From NCBI GenBank assembly GCA_020638995.1, contig JACKHM010000004.1:1054001-1118000 (forward strand): a stretch of DNA of 64,000 nucleotides, in the 5' to 3' direction. The DNA is from Planctomycetaceae bacterium (lineage in GTDB: Bacteria > Planctomycetota > Planctomycetia > Pirellulales > Pirellulaceae). Shown here piece after piece: positions 34,431 to 43,260 of this stretch. Under the pieces are notes generated by a model. That model was not told the DNA's origin. It saw nothing but the letters and a program-made list of their open reading frames with translations, and did no database searches. The stretch's first letter is position 1; every line of letters begins with the position of its first letter. Both the position numbers and the translations under genes were made by a program.

Positions 34431-35009
34431 GACGATCAACGATTCCTGCGGCCGACAACCGCACCAGTACGTCGTCTCAAACAGTTCTCGAAACGAAACA
34501 TCCGAAATGAATTGCAGGGCGAGAGAGAACTCGTCTTGGGTGAAGTACACTTCTCTCGCTTCGCCGGACGGCACATCGAGATCTTCGACGGGGTTACGAT
34601 CAATGTAACCCTGCTTCTTCGCCCACTTCATGCACCGTTTGACGCTACGCAGGTAGTTGCGCCGCGATGTCACCGAAAAGTCGTAGCCCGAGACCCAGGT
34701 CTCGACATGATAGGGTCTCAGCTCTTCCGCCCGCAGATCGGGATAGTGTTCGATAAATCGCTGAAGCCGGTAGCGGTACCACTCGTACGTATCCGGCGAA
34801 CGACTGCGCTGCGTCCACTCCAGAAAGGCGTCGATGACCGCAGCAAGGGACTCCGAACCGATGGAAGCGGCTTTCGGTGCCGCCATGAGCTTGTGATAGC
34901 GGTCGAACGCTTTATCACGATCGGACCCCAGATTGATCTGGCGACGGTCTATCTCGACGTACCAGACACCACGGGTCTTCTTGAAGAATGGTTTAGGAAA
35001 GTGAGGCAT
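34431..35009 (-). pseudogene. Island integrase, C-terminally truncated
   Basis: About 193 residues of a phage-type tyrosine integrase: N-terminal strand region (RGVWYVEIDRRQINLGSD), core-binding domain (50-145), and the beginning of the catalytic domain up to the first Arg (TYWCGCRPQES). The frame stays open to 34101, but what follows (Cys/Ser-rich) has no integrase motifs; the Lys, His-x-x-Arg and Tyr are absent. It lies 138 nt from the island end at tRNA-Arg, so it was almost certainly the integrase that made the attachment repeats. The loss would fix the island in place. Confidence 0.85.
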
Positions 35010-35146
35010 TGCGAACCCTCCAGTCGTTTACGGAAACAACCAAGAGGGGACCGAAAGGCTCGCTTCCGCCCCGCTCTAGCCAGCGGGGCTTCTTTCATTT
35101 TTCGTACAACTTCTCGGACAGGCAAGGTCCGATTTGTCGTAAGTGT

Positions 35147-35190
35147 AGTACGCCCGACAGGATTCGAACCTGTAACCCTCGGTTCCGAAG
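35147..35190. repeat. attachment-site direct repeat, right copy (attR-like)
   Basis: Identical over 44 bases to 2335-2378, in the same orientation. It supplies the 3' part of the intact tRNA-Arg. A further decamer TTCTCGGACA at 35111-35120 matches those inside the left end. Confidence 0.93.
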
Positions 35191-35222
35191 ACCGATGCGC
35201 TATCCAATTGCGCCACGGGCGC
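35149..35222 (-). tRNA. tRNA-Arg (anticodon TCG)
   Basis: A 74-nt cloverleaf: acceptor GCGCCCG pairing with CGGGCGT (first pair G-T), D arm GCGC/GCGC, anticodon stem TCGGT/ACCGA with loop CTTCGGA (anticodon TCG, reading CGA), T stem ACAGG/CCTGT with TTCGAAT loop, discriminator A, CCA not encoded. It is the insertion target of the island; its last 42 bases belong to the right attachment repeat. Confidence 0.97.
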
Positions 35223-35520
35223 GTGGCTTTGAATTCCGTGATTGTTGCAGCCTGTGCTATCACGGAAACTGAATCATAGCGTTCAACATGATCGCTACAA
35301 CTAACAGGTACAAAGGTAATCCATGAAGCTATTTTCTGTCTACCCCACGCGCGTGATGAGGAGAATTCGGTTCGACCCAAATAGCTTGATGGGAGTTAAC
35401 GGTGATTGCTGTTTCGCTACGATCTCGCTGGGGTGTCGCCGATGATACAATGCCCGCATCGAACAGGTAACTTTTTCGGTGCGGTACCCCCACCCCGTAC
35501 TTCTCGAAAGCCGTTTGTCC

Positions 35521-35703
35521 GTGAAGAGTATTCCTAATATTTCCGATGCTGAAGCGGCGGTGCGGATCGCAGTTGTACGCGAGATGACAGAGGCAGCTCG
35601 GCAGGGAGTCATCACCTGGCAAGTGCGTGATCGGCGAATCCGATCATTGTTTTGCCTCGACGCCAGCAGCCATGCTTTCGACTCGACTCGCCCAACCAAG
35701 TAA
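35521..35703 (+). CDS. Small hypothetical protein, uncertain
   Basis: A 60-residue frame from GTG 35521 (SIPNISDAEAAVRIAVVREM, then TEAARQGVITWQVRDRRI). It has reasonable amino-acid use but no family, and no clear ribosome-binding site. The rest of 35223-35874 holds no recognisable gene. Confidence 0.3.
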   Translation: MKSIPNISDAEAAVRIAVVREMTEAARQGVITWQVRDRRIRSLFCLDASSHAFDSTRPTK

Positions 35704-35874
35704 CAAGTATCAGAGTGGAAGGCCCGTACACGTTCGCGGTTGCACCAAGGGATACTTCTTGCCTATCGTACTGGTGGAGTGGTAAGTTTCATGCGGTGGG
35801 CGTTGTCTCGCTCATCGACCGCCGATGTCGTTTCGTTTTAGTTACTGCATTGCAACATTTGACCTGGGATTTGG

Positions 35875-37296
35875 ATGAAGAAGCCCGCTGTCTTCCTTGA
35901 CCGAGATGGAACGATCATCGAGGACGTCGGGTTCATTCGAGACGTCGCGCAGGTCGAGTTCTATCCCCAGACCATTGCCGCGCTCCGGCGCCTTCGCGAC
36001 TTTGTACTCTTCATCGTCACCAATCAAAGCGGTATCGCAAAGCGATTGGTAACCGCCGCGGAGGCGAAAACGGTAAACGACTATGTAGTTCGGCATCTCG
36101 CTGAGGCTGGTGTTGAAATCCAAGAGGTCTACTGCTGCCCCCACGCACGAGACGATCGCTGTGAATGCATCAAGCCTAATCCTTACTTTCCAAGGCTCGC
36201 CGAACGCGATCATGGCATCGATCTGACGCGTTCATTTGTAGTCGGTGATCACCCTTCGGACATTCAACTGGCGCAAGCGGTGGGAGCCGAAGCTGTATAT
36301 GTGCTCACAGGCCACGGACAGAAACATCGCGCGGAGCTGCAATGCGAAAACGCCATCGTCGCTGGCATCGAGCAGGCGTCGGAACGAATCGTCTGCTTGT
36401 ATGCGGCTTCGATGTTACGGGCTGGCGGTGTCGTGGCTCTTCCGACCGAGACAGTTTACGGTCTGGGCGCGGACGCATCGAATGAAGCTGCCGTCCGTCG
36501 AGTGTTTAGTATCAAAGGGCGGCCCGCGAATCATCCTTTGATCGTTCACATTGGCGATACTTCAAATCTGACCGAGTGGGCAAGGACCATTCCCGAGGCC
36601 GGACTTCAACTTGCTGATCGGTTTTGGCCGGGACCTCTCACGTTGATCTTGCCTAAAGGTCCGCGTGTTTCCGGAGTCGTCACGGGTGGACAAGATTCCG
36701 TCGGTCTACGTGTGCCCAATCACCCGCTGGCATTGCAGTTGTTGCGTGAGTTTCGCGGTGGAATTGCCGCGCCGTCGGCGAATCGGTTCGGTTTAGTGAG
36801 CCCCACGACAGCCGAACATGTGCGACGAGATCTTGGCGAAAATGTGGATTTCGTTTTGGATGGTGGCGCGTGTGATGTCGGAGTCGAATCTACGATCATC
36901 GACTTGACCTCGATAACGCCAACCATTCTACGACCGGGCGGCGTGACACAGGAATCGATCGAGGAAGTTCTTGGTCGCAGGGTACCGGTCGTAGACGTCA
37001 GTGAAGTTCGCGTCTCTGGACAACTGAAGACGCATTACGCACCGCGCGCCGCGGTGGTCCTGACCACTGCGGAAGCGTTGCCGCAGCAGGCAGAAAAGTT
37101 GCGCGAAGAAGGGCGTCGCGTGAGAATCCTGTCAGAGGACGACATCGCACCTCGAGAATTGTTTGCGTCCTTGCGTAAGGCGGATGACGAGGGAGTCGAG
37201 GTTATCCTAGTCGCGGATCCTCCAAACCACGGACTCGGACTGGCCGTTACCGATCGGCTGCTCAAGGCCGCGGCGCCGAGAACGCCCCCCGAGTGA
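35875..37296 (+). CDS. Fusion of HAD-IIIA phosphatase (GmhB/HisB-N-like) and Sua5/YrdC threonylcarbamoyl-AMP synthase
   Basis: A 473-residue two-enzyme protein. Residues 1-165 form a HAD phosphatase: D9 and D11 in FLDRDGT, TNQSG (49-53), zinc loop C88-P-H90 ... C96-E-C98 as in D,D-heptose-1,7-bisphosphate phosphatase, and GDHPSDI. Residues 172-360 are a YrdC domain (GGVVALPTETVYGLG, KGRP, PGPLTLIL, RVPNHP, APSANRFG) followed by the Sua5-type C-terminal domain after SGQLKTHYAPRA. The second part makes threonylcarbamoyl-AMP for tRNA t6A; the first may act in heptose metabolism or on another sugar phosphate. The link between them is unclear. All key residues look intact. Start: ATG 35875; no in-frame alternative nearby. 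Confidence 0.9.
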   Translation: MKKPAVFLDRDGTIIEDVGFIRDVAQVEFYPQTIAALRRLRDFVLFIVTNQSGIAKRLVTAAEAKTVNDYVVRHLAEAGVEIQEVYCCPHARDDRCECIKPNPYFPRLAERDHGIDLTRSFVVGDHPSDIQLAQAVGAEAVYVLTGHGQKHRAELQCENAIVAGIEQASERIVCLYAASMLRAGGVVALPTETVYGLGADASNEAAVRRVFSIKGRPANHPLIVHIGDTSNLTEWARTIPEAGLQLADRFWPGPLTLILPKGPRVSGVVTGGQDSVGLRVPNHPLALQLLREFRGGIAAPSANRFGLVSPTTAEHVRRDLGENVDFVLDGGACDVGVESTIIDLTSITPTILRPGGVTQESIEEVLGRRVPVVDVSEVRVSGQLKTHYAPRAAVVLTTAEALPQQAEKLREEGRRVRILSEDDIAPRELFASLRKADDEGVEVILVADPPNHGLGLAVTDRLLKAAAPRTPPE

Positions 37297-37331
37297 GGAT
37301 GTCGACGATGCCCGACTCCGCTGCGACTTCT

Positions 37332-39038
37332 CTATTCAAGTCGAAATCCGGTGAGCGTATCGGAGTGATTCGAGGGATCCGGGATAATCGCTGGCCATTC
37401 AAGAATGAAACGACTTCCGACTCCGAGTGTGCTCTCGACGAAGATGTCGCCGCCGTGCTCGCGAAGGATTTTTTGGCTGACCGGCAGTCCGAGTCCGGTG
37501 CCTCGCGCACCCTTACGAGACTCGAACACTGAGAAAATGCGTTTGATGTCGCTTTCTTCGATCCCACCTCCGTTGTCCTCGACGATTACTCGCAACTTGT
37601 GATTCTCGGTCGAGTGTTCCGTAGAGACAGCGACTCGGCCGGGATCAGATGCTTCACAAGCGTCGATGGCATTCGTCACGACGTTGAGTATCGCTCGGTG
37701 CAACAGCTCTGGATCGAACAGCAGTTCGGGTATCGAGTCGCAGGTGTTTTTCTTTAACTCGACACCTGCCGACTTGGCCCGGACTACCATCAATTCGAGC
37801 ACGTCGGTCACGACTTCGTTCACATCAGACGGGACGAGTTCAGGCTCGCGATCCTTGCTGAACGTAAGCATGTCCATCACGAGGTTGGAAATCTTTTCTT
37901 GGTTTTTATCGACGATCGACCAGCCTTTACGAACGATGTCGTTGTTCTCGTTTTTCAGCCCTTCTTCGATCAGATAGCTGCCGCCGCGAATGCCCTGGAG
38001 AATGTTTTTGATGTGGTGCGAAAGCGTAGCAATCGTCTGCCCCATCGCTGCCAAGCGTTCGGCCTGGACCATCGCTGAGTAATAGGAAGTATCTTCGATT
38101 GCGAGAGCTGCCTGGTGCGCAATCGCGACCATTAACTTCAGATGTTCCTCCGAGAATTTGTTCCCGGCACGCTGAATAAAACGGCCAGGTGCCGTGTAGG
38201 TGTCGATGTAAATGACTCCGACGATCCCATATCGTCCTTGCATTGGCACACAGATCGCTTCGCGTATCCCCATCTTTACGATGCTGGCTGCGGGATCCCA
38301 CCGCTGGTCGTCCTTGGCATCGCTGGTCAGCACACCCTCACGCTGTTCGAGCACATAGTCGAGAATTGTGCGGCTAATCTCCAATCGCTCCTTCTCGCGG
38401 TCTTCTCGATGGCGACGATTCCGGCTGACTTTCGGAACGAGTTCGTTGGTTTGTTGGTCCTGCAACATGATGCAACCGCGGTCAGCTTCTACCCACTCGA
38501 AGATCAATTCCATGATCCGGTGCAAAAGTTGATCGATATCTAGAGTGTGACTGACCGCCAGTGCCGTGCGGTACATAATTTGAAGATTGCTACGAGCGCG
38601 TGCCAGCCACGGACTATCGGACTCGTCGAAAGCACTCACGATCTGACTGCCTTCTTCGTGACTCATCGAGTGAATAATCCGCGAACCCGCCGCGCTTGCC
38701 GATTGCCCCACGATGTCGACTTCGTCTGCCAAACTGAGCGATGACGATCCGTCCCCACCCGTGAAGATCATCAGCGTTCGTCCCAGTTGAACGCGATCGC
38801 CGTTCTCAAGCTGGTGCTCAGTGATTTGGCTGCCGTTGACAAAGCTGCCATTGGAGCTGTTCAAGTCGACCAGTAGGTAGCCTTCAACATCGATTCGAAC
38901 CTCAGCATGGTGCCGGGAAACTTCGCTATCGTGCAACTGGATGCTGTTGTCGTTATCGCGACCCAGAGAGACCGCGTCGTCGTCGAGATCGTATCGCCGA
39001 CCCTGATCACTTCCCTGGATTACAAACAGCGAGGCCAT
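37332..39038 (-). CDS. FHA-GAF sensor histidine kinase
   Basis: A 568-residue cytoplasmic kinase from ATG 39038 (MASLFVIQGSDQGRRYDL). The FHA domain (1-100) shows VSLGRDNDNSIQL, SRHHAEV and NSSNGSFVNG, which bind phosphothreonine. A GAF domain (about 140-310) contains EADRGCIMLQD. The H-box LSHHIKNILQG carries the phosphoacceptor His; then N-box NVVTNAIDACE, G1 VEDNGGGIEESD and G2 GTGLGLPVSQKIL. The FHA part could dock proteins phosphorylated by the Ser/Thr kinases of this organism. A receiver-domain gene lies 138 nt upstream in the same direction, a likely partner. The gene converges on the fusion gene, leaving 35 nt. Confidence 0.92.
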   Translation of the reverse strand: MASLFVIQGSDQGRRYDLDDDAVSLGRDNDNSIQLHDSEVSRHHAEVRIDVEGYLLVDLNSSNGSFVNGSQITEHQLENGDRVQLGRTLMIFTGGDGSSSLSLADEVDIVGQSASAAGSRIIHSMSHEEGSQIVSAFDESDSPWLARARSNLQIMYRTALAVSHTLDIDQLLHRIMELIFEWVEADRGCIMLQDQQTNELVPKVSRNRRHREDREKERLEISRTILDYVLEQREGVLTSDAKDDQRWDPAASIVKMGIREAICVPMQGRYGIVGVIYIDTYTAPGRFIQRAGNKFSEEHLKLMVAIAHQAALAIEDTSYYSAMVQAERLAAMGQTIATLSHHIKNILQGIRGGSYLIEEGLKNENNDIVRKGWSIVDKNQEKISNLVMDMLTFSKDREPELVPSDVNEVVTDVLELMVVRAKSAGVELKKNTCDSIPELLFDPELLHRAILNVVTNAIDACEASDPGRVAVSTEHSTENHKLRVIVEDNGGGIEESDIKRIFSVFESRKGARGTGLGLPVSQKILREHGGDIFVESTLGVGSRFILEWPAIIPDPSNHSDTLTGFRLE

Positions 39039-39176
39039 CTGACCCGTCCGGCACTTGAAGCCTGGATGAAAGGAGTCTGGGAGCAAGCGACCGAGGTTTT
39101 CAACCGCCTGCGAATGTTCGCAATTCGAGCGACCACGCGACCTGCCGGAACGAACTTCGCCCCGACGTCAAATCGG

Positions 39177-39584
39177 CTACGCGGCCGTGTCTTGCTGCTC
39201 AAGCAATTGCTCGATTGTACGAATCAACGGCCCGTAATGGTAGGGTTTTTCGATGATGTGTCGAGTTTCGGACGAGGTGTTATCATCCGACCGATTCGAC
39301 CCTTTTACCTTGCCCAACATGACCAGGCACGTCCCATCACGTCGGGATTCGGCTTCGTAAGCACCCTGAAGTCCCGTTGTATCGCCCTCGTCGACTTCGA
39401 GGTCGAGAATAACGACGCGCGGATGTTGCTCGCGGAGTAATTCCAGGCCCGTAGCTCCCCGCTTTGCTTCGAGAATACTCAACCCCCGCGTTTCTAGAAT
39501 CGTTCGCAGGACGTCACGAGTTTCTTCAGAGCGATCAACGATTAATACACTGGCGGAACCAGGTTCCGAAGCCGTGGAAGTCAA
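39177..39584 (-). CDS. Single-domain response regulator, divergent
   Basis: A 135-residue receiver-only protein: VLIVDRSEE at the first strand (the usual DD pair is reduced to D17-R18), phosphoacceptor D61 in VVILDLEVDE, and K113 in EKPYHY. Loss of one acidic Mg-ligand and the loop DEGDTTGLQGAYEAES are unusual, so Mg-dependent phosphorylation may be weak. It has no output domain. It sits upstream of the FHA-GAF kinase and is presumably its partner or a modulator. Confidence 0.8.
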   Translation of the reverse strand: MTSTASEPGSASVLIVDRSEETRDVLRTILETRGLSILEAKRGATGLELLREQHPRVVILDLEVDEGDTTGLQGAYEAESRRDGTCLVMLGKVKGSNRSDDNTSSETRHIIEKPYHYGPLIRTIEQLLEQQDTAA

Positions 39585-39779
39585 CCTAGCACCTCCATGT
39601 GCAGTGATGACGAAGCGGTGGGAAGCTGTGGAGGGATGCGGCCTCTCATCCTGATTGGCCTAGCGACCGGCTTTTTGTGTCGGTCACGTGGATTGGGAGG
39701 ATATCGTCGAGCCACGTTCCTGTCAAAACCGATTTCGAGTAGCATTAACTTGCTAAGGTTAAACGAGATATGACTTGAC

Positions 39780-39808
39780 TTGACATTCTCGACGGAAAAA
39801 AATTATTC
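39780..39808 (+). promoter_or_regulatory. Sigma-70-like promoter of the peptidase gene
   Basis: TTGACA at 39780-39785, 17-nt spacer, TTATTC at 39803-39808. The -10 box is imperfect. It lies 43 nt before ATG 39851 in the divergent region between the receiver gene and the peptidase. Confidence 0.5.
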
Positions 39809-39850
39809 GCTTTGCCCGCTACTATGCCGAATTCGAGGACGCGAAATACT

Positions 39851-41890
39851 ATGCTACGCCGTTTACTTAAGTTGCTCACTTTTTCAACGATGATGTTGGC
39901 CTCGCTCTTGGTATGGGAACTGCCGACGGCGCTGACGCGAGGCGAAGACTCGTCAGCTGTGGAAGCACGTCTGTCAGCGGCGGTGAAGTACTTGGCGAGC
40001 GACGAACTGGGGGGGCGGGGCGTTGGCACTCCGGAACTTGATCAGGCCGCCAACTATATCGTGACGGAGTTTTCCAATGCAGGACTGCGCACGAACCTGT
40101 TCAACGGAGAACCGTTCCAGTCCTTCGAGATCACGGTCAGGGCGGAACTTGGTCCCGCCGAGCAGAACCACATAACTTTCATCGCACCGGGTGCCGAAAA
40201 CGCGGAGGTCGCACAGCCCATCGCGCTCAAGCAAGGGGAAGACTTCAACACTTTGGCGATCGGAGGAACAGGATCGGTTGATGCGCCGGTGGTTTTTGTC
40301 GGGTACGGGATTACTGCGCCTGATGCAGAGTATGATGACTACGCGGGTGTCGACGTTGAAGGCAAAGTTGCTTTGATCCTCAGAAAGGAGCCGCAACAGT
40401 CAAATCCGCATAGCGCGTTCGACGGGACAGCTTCTTCGAGGCACGCGCACTTTGCGACAAAGGTCTCGAATGCGTTCTCGCATGGGGCGGCTGCTGTCAT
40501 CATGGTGAACGATCTCTTCGGCAACTCGCAAGCCGCGGAGACGTCGCTCAAGCAATGGAATGAATCACTTGATGAACTTGTGAAGGTACGAACCGAATTC
40601 CAAGCAACGGTCCAGCCTGGAGGCGAAGCAATTATCGCGCACAGGGAACGAGTCAACGTACTCGTTTCGCAAATTCAAACGCTCGGTCAGAAGCTTGAAG
40701 GTGATCACGATGAGATCTTGAGCCTCGAGGGGGCCGGGACCGAGAGCAGTCATCGCAAGTTACCAGTCTTCTTTGCCACGCGTAAGTCGGTCGACAGTGT
40801 TCTCACGGCAGCGATCGGGACGGACTTGGCTGCGTTGGAAAAGGCGATCGACGAGGGTCCAACGCCTCACAGCCAACTGCTGAAGGGATGGAAAGTCGAT
40901 TGTGAATCTAATGTTGAGTTCAAGAAAGCTACGGTCAAAAACATTGCCGGCGTTGTGGACGGGAAAGGTTCGCTGGCCGACGAAACAATCATTGTCGGGG
41001 CTCACTACGATCATCTCGGCGATGGAGGTCCTGGGTCGTTGGCTCCCTGGACACGCGCTATCCATAACGGTGCTGACGACAATGCATCTGGTACCGCCGC
41101 ACTTATGGAAGTCGCTCGTCGCGTTGCCGCGCTGGACGCGACGCCTCGTCGGCGCATTGTCTTCATGGCGTTTTCTGGAGAAGAACGAGGGTTGTTGGGG
41201 AGCGGTTATTACGTGAGCAATCCAGCAATCCCGCTGGAGAAGACTGTTGCGATGGTAAACATGGATATGGTGGGACGTCTCACTGATAATAAGCTGATCA
41301 TTAGCGGTACGGGTACGGCAAAGTCGTTTGAATCGTTGATCGACGAGACGAACAAACGCTACGAGTTCGATATCAAGAAGGATCCGGGTGGATATGGCCC
41401 GAGCGATCACGCTTCCTTTTACGGCAAGGAAATTCCAGTGTTTCACTTCTTCACTGGTACTCACAACGACTACCATCGCCCGAGTGACGACGTTGAGAAG
41501 ATCAACGTCGAGGGGATGCAGCGAGTCGTCGCGATGGTTACCGATGTGGTCGAGCACCTCGCTACCGCGGAATCGCGTCCTGAGTATGTCGAAATCAAGC
41601 AGAAGAAGCGTGAAGTTAGCGGCGATCGGCCTTACCTCGGTACCATTCCCGACTTTGGCCGTGAGGTCGAGGGCTACGCTTTGATGGGAGCTTCCAAGGA
41701 CAGTCCTGCGGATCGAGCCGGAATCAAATCCGGCGATGTAATCATCAAGTTTGGCGACAGCAAAATCGGAGGGCTCGAAGATATCGACGGCGCGTTGCGT
41801 AAATACAAGGCAGGCGACGTAGTATCCGTGATCATTCTGCGGGATGGCAAGGAACTGGAAGTTTCAGTCACCTTGGCACCACCACGATAG
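39851..41890 (+). CDS. Secreted M28-family metallopeptidase with PA and PDZ domains
   Basis: A 679-residue exported peptidase from ATG 39851, chosen because the signal peptide (MLRRLLKLLTFSTMMLASLL) then starts directly; ATG 39824 is possible. A PA-like insert (about 100-300) precedes the M28 zinc aminopeptidase core: H385 and D387 in VGAHYDHL, D409 in GADDNASG, catalytic Glu in FSGEERG, NMDMVGR, and a late His in THNDYH. All metal ligands are present. A PDZ domain fills the last 90 residues (SKDSPADRAGIKSGDVIIKF). It presumably trims peptides in the periplasm. Confidence 0.92.
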   Translation: MLRRLLKLLTFSTMMLASLLVWELPTALTRGEDSSAVEARLSAAVKYLASDELGGRGVGTPELDQAANYIVTEFSNAGLRTNLFNGEPFQSFEITVRAELGPAEQNHITFIAPGAENAEVAQPIALKQGEDFNTLAIGGTGSVDAPVVFVGYGITAPDAEYDDYAGVDVEGKVALILRKEPQQSNPHSAFDGTASSRHAHFATKVSNAFSHGAAAVIMVNDLFGNSQAAETSLKQWNESLDELVKVRTEFQATVQPGGEAIIAHRERVNVLVSQIQTLGQKLEGDHDEILSLEGAGTESSHRKLPVFFATRKSVDSVLTAAIGTDLAALEKAIDEGPTPHSQLLKGWKVDCESNVEFKKATVKNIAGVVDGKGSLADETIIVGAHYDHLGDGGPGSLAPWTRAIHNGADDNASGTAALMEVARRVAALDATPRRRIVFMAFSGEERGLLGSGYYVSNPAIPLEKTVAMVNMDMVGRLTDNKLIISGTGTAKSFESLIDETNKRYEFDIKKDPGGYGPSDHASFYGKEIPVFHFFTGTHNDYHRPSDDVEKINVEGMQRVVAMVTDVVEHLATAESRPEYVEIKQKKREVSGDRPYLGTIPDFGREVEGYALMGASKDSPADRAGIKSGDVIIKFGDSKIGGLEDIDGALRKYKAGDVVSVIILRDGKELEVSVTLAPPR

Positions 41891-41943
41891 TCGCTTCGTG
41901 ATCTTGGCGGACGAATCCCAGCTCGAAAGTATTTGGCCTAGTA

Positions 41944-43260
41944 ATGGAAAAGTATGTTGTCTTTCTATCGGTTCCCGGACTCAGGCCACAAGACATCGAC
42001 CGGATGCCGCAACTAGCAGCGTTGATGGCAGCGGGCAGCCGCGCACGGCTAAAACCGAGCTTTCCTTGTGTGACATGGCCGGTGCAGGCCAACATGCTAA
42101 CTGGCCAGTTGCCGGATAAGCATGGAGTAATCGGGAATGGCTTCTTTTGGCGCGATACCTGCACGGTGGAGATGTGGACGGCGTGGAACGACAAAATCAC
42201 TGCGCCCCAAATCTGGGACTTGTTGCATCAGCGTGATCCGGCGATCACCTCTGCTGTGTGGTTCCCGATGCTGAGCAAGGGTTGCGGAGCCGACTTCATT
42301 TGCATGCCGAAGCCAATTCACAATCCAGACGGCTCCGAGTCGCTTTGGTGCTACACAAAGCCGCTTGAGCTCTACGGTGATTTGCGCGACGCTCACGGTC
42401 ACTTTCCGCTAAAGCACTTCTGGGGTCCCTTAGCAAATATTCAGTCAACCGCCTGGATCGCAGATTCCGCAGTCACCGCCGCGAAACGCTTTAAGCCAAA
42501 CTTCTTTTACCTCTACCTTCCTCACTTGGATTATGCGGCTCAGAAATCGGGTCCTGACAGTGACTCAGCAATCCTCGCTGTCAGCGAGTTAGACGAGGTC
42601 ATTGGACGGCTGGTGGAGGGCATGACTGACGCGTATGGAGCGGAGCCGGTGTGGATCGTTGCCAGTGAGTATGTCATCACTCCGGTCGATCATGTTACCT
42701 ATCCGAATCGTGTTTTGCGCGAAGCCGGGCTTTTGCAATTGATCGTCGAGGAGGATGGCGAACATCTCGACTACGAAAACAGCAAAGCTTGGGCGCTAGT
42801 CGATCATCAATTCTGCCACGTTTTCGTCAAAGACGGCGCTTCGGATGTTGTTGCCCAAGTTTGCAGCCTCTTTGACGGCGCAGAAGGCATTGCCGAGGTG
42901 CTTGCCGGATCGGCTCGCGATAAATATCACATCGGCCACGAGCGAGCTGGTGACGTCGTTCTCATTTCAACTCCAAACAGTTGGCAGGCCTACTACTGGT
43001 GGTTAGACGAGGCCAAAGCACCGGGGTTCGCGCGAACTGTCGATATTCACCGCAAGCCCGGCTACGACCCGGTTGAGTTGCACTTTGATATGGCAACTCG
43101 GAGCATTCCACTCGATGCAAGCTTGGTTAAGGGCTCGCATGGCGCACCGGTTACTACACCGGCGCAGCAGGGCGTGGTGCTTTGTTCGCAGATGGGACAA
43201 GCCAATGGGACGGTAGTCGATACGGAACTCTGCGGAATTGTGCTCTCACTGCTCTCATGA
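41944..43260 (+). CDS. Alkaline phosphatase superfamily protein (nucleotide pyrophosphatase/phosphodiesterase-like)
   Basis: A 438-residue protein with the phosphodiesterase signature around the Thr nucleophile (FPCVTWPVQANMLTG, T44, then KHGVIGNGFFW). Several metal-ligand motifs differ from classic NPP enzymes: the first IDG is SVPGLR and the SDHG region reads ASEYV, although HLDYAAQKSG and KGSHGAP are recognisable. It may therefore bind metals differently or act on another substrate. There is no signal peptide. The last 4 nt (ATGA) overlap the methyltransferase gene, so both are translated together. Confidence 0.8.
   Translation: MEKYVVFLSVPGLRPQDIDRMPQLAALMAAGSRARLKPSFPCVTWPVQANMLTGQLPDKHGVIGNGFFWRDTCTVEMWTAWNDKITAPQIWDLLHQRDPAITSAVWFPMLSKGCGADFICMPKPIHNPDGSESLWCYTKPLELYGDLRDAHGHFPLKHFWGPLANIQSTAWIADSAVTAAKRFKPNFFYLYLPHLDYAAQKSGPDSDSAILAVSELDEVIGRLVEGMTDAYGAEPVWIVASEYVITPVDHVTYPNRVLREAGLLQLIVEEDGEHLDYENSKAWALVDHQFCHVFVKDGASDVVAQVCSLFDGAEGIAEVLAGSARDKYHIGHERAGDVVLISTPNSWQAYYWWLDEAKAPGFARTVDIHRKPGYDPVELHFDMATRSIPLDASLVKGSHGAPVTTPAQQGVVLCSQMGQANGTVVDTELCGIVLSLLS

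Larger units (their letters stand above)
2335..35190. mobile_element. Genomic island integrated in tRNA-Arg (about 32.8 kb)
   Basis: The island is bounded by the two 44-bp direct repeats. The right copy belongs to an intact tRNA-Arg and the left copy is an orphan 3' end. A tyrosine integrase gene (N-terminal half only) lies 138 nt inside the right end and is transcribed away from the tRNA, the classic layout. Inside are a plasmid-type initiator with iteron-like repeats, a second complete tyrosine recombinase, a toxin-antitoxin pair, an IS21 relic, a nested transposon and two WD40-kinase loci. It could be an integrated plasmid, an integrative element that lost its transfer genes, or a composite. 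No conjugation genes were seen. With the tRNA-adjacent integrase truncated, it may be immobile unless the recombinase at 27298 acts. Confidence 0.88.

Noticed and set aside
34116..35279. 387-residue plus-strand frame running through the integrase relic and the tRNA
   Set aside because: It runs opposite to the integrase and across the tRNA gene, so most of it cannot be a gene; only its first part might be a relic.
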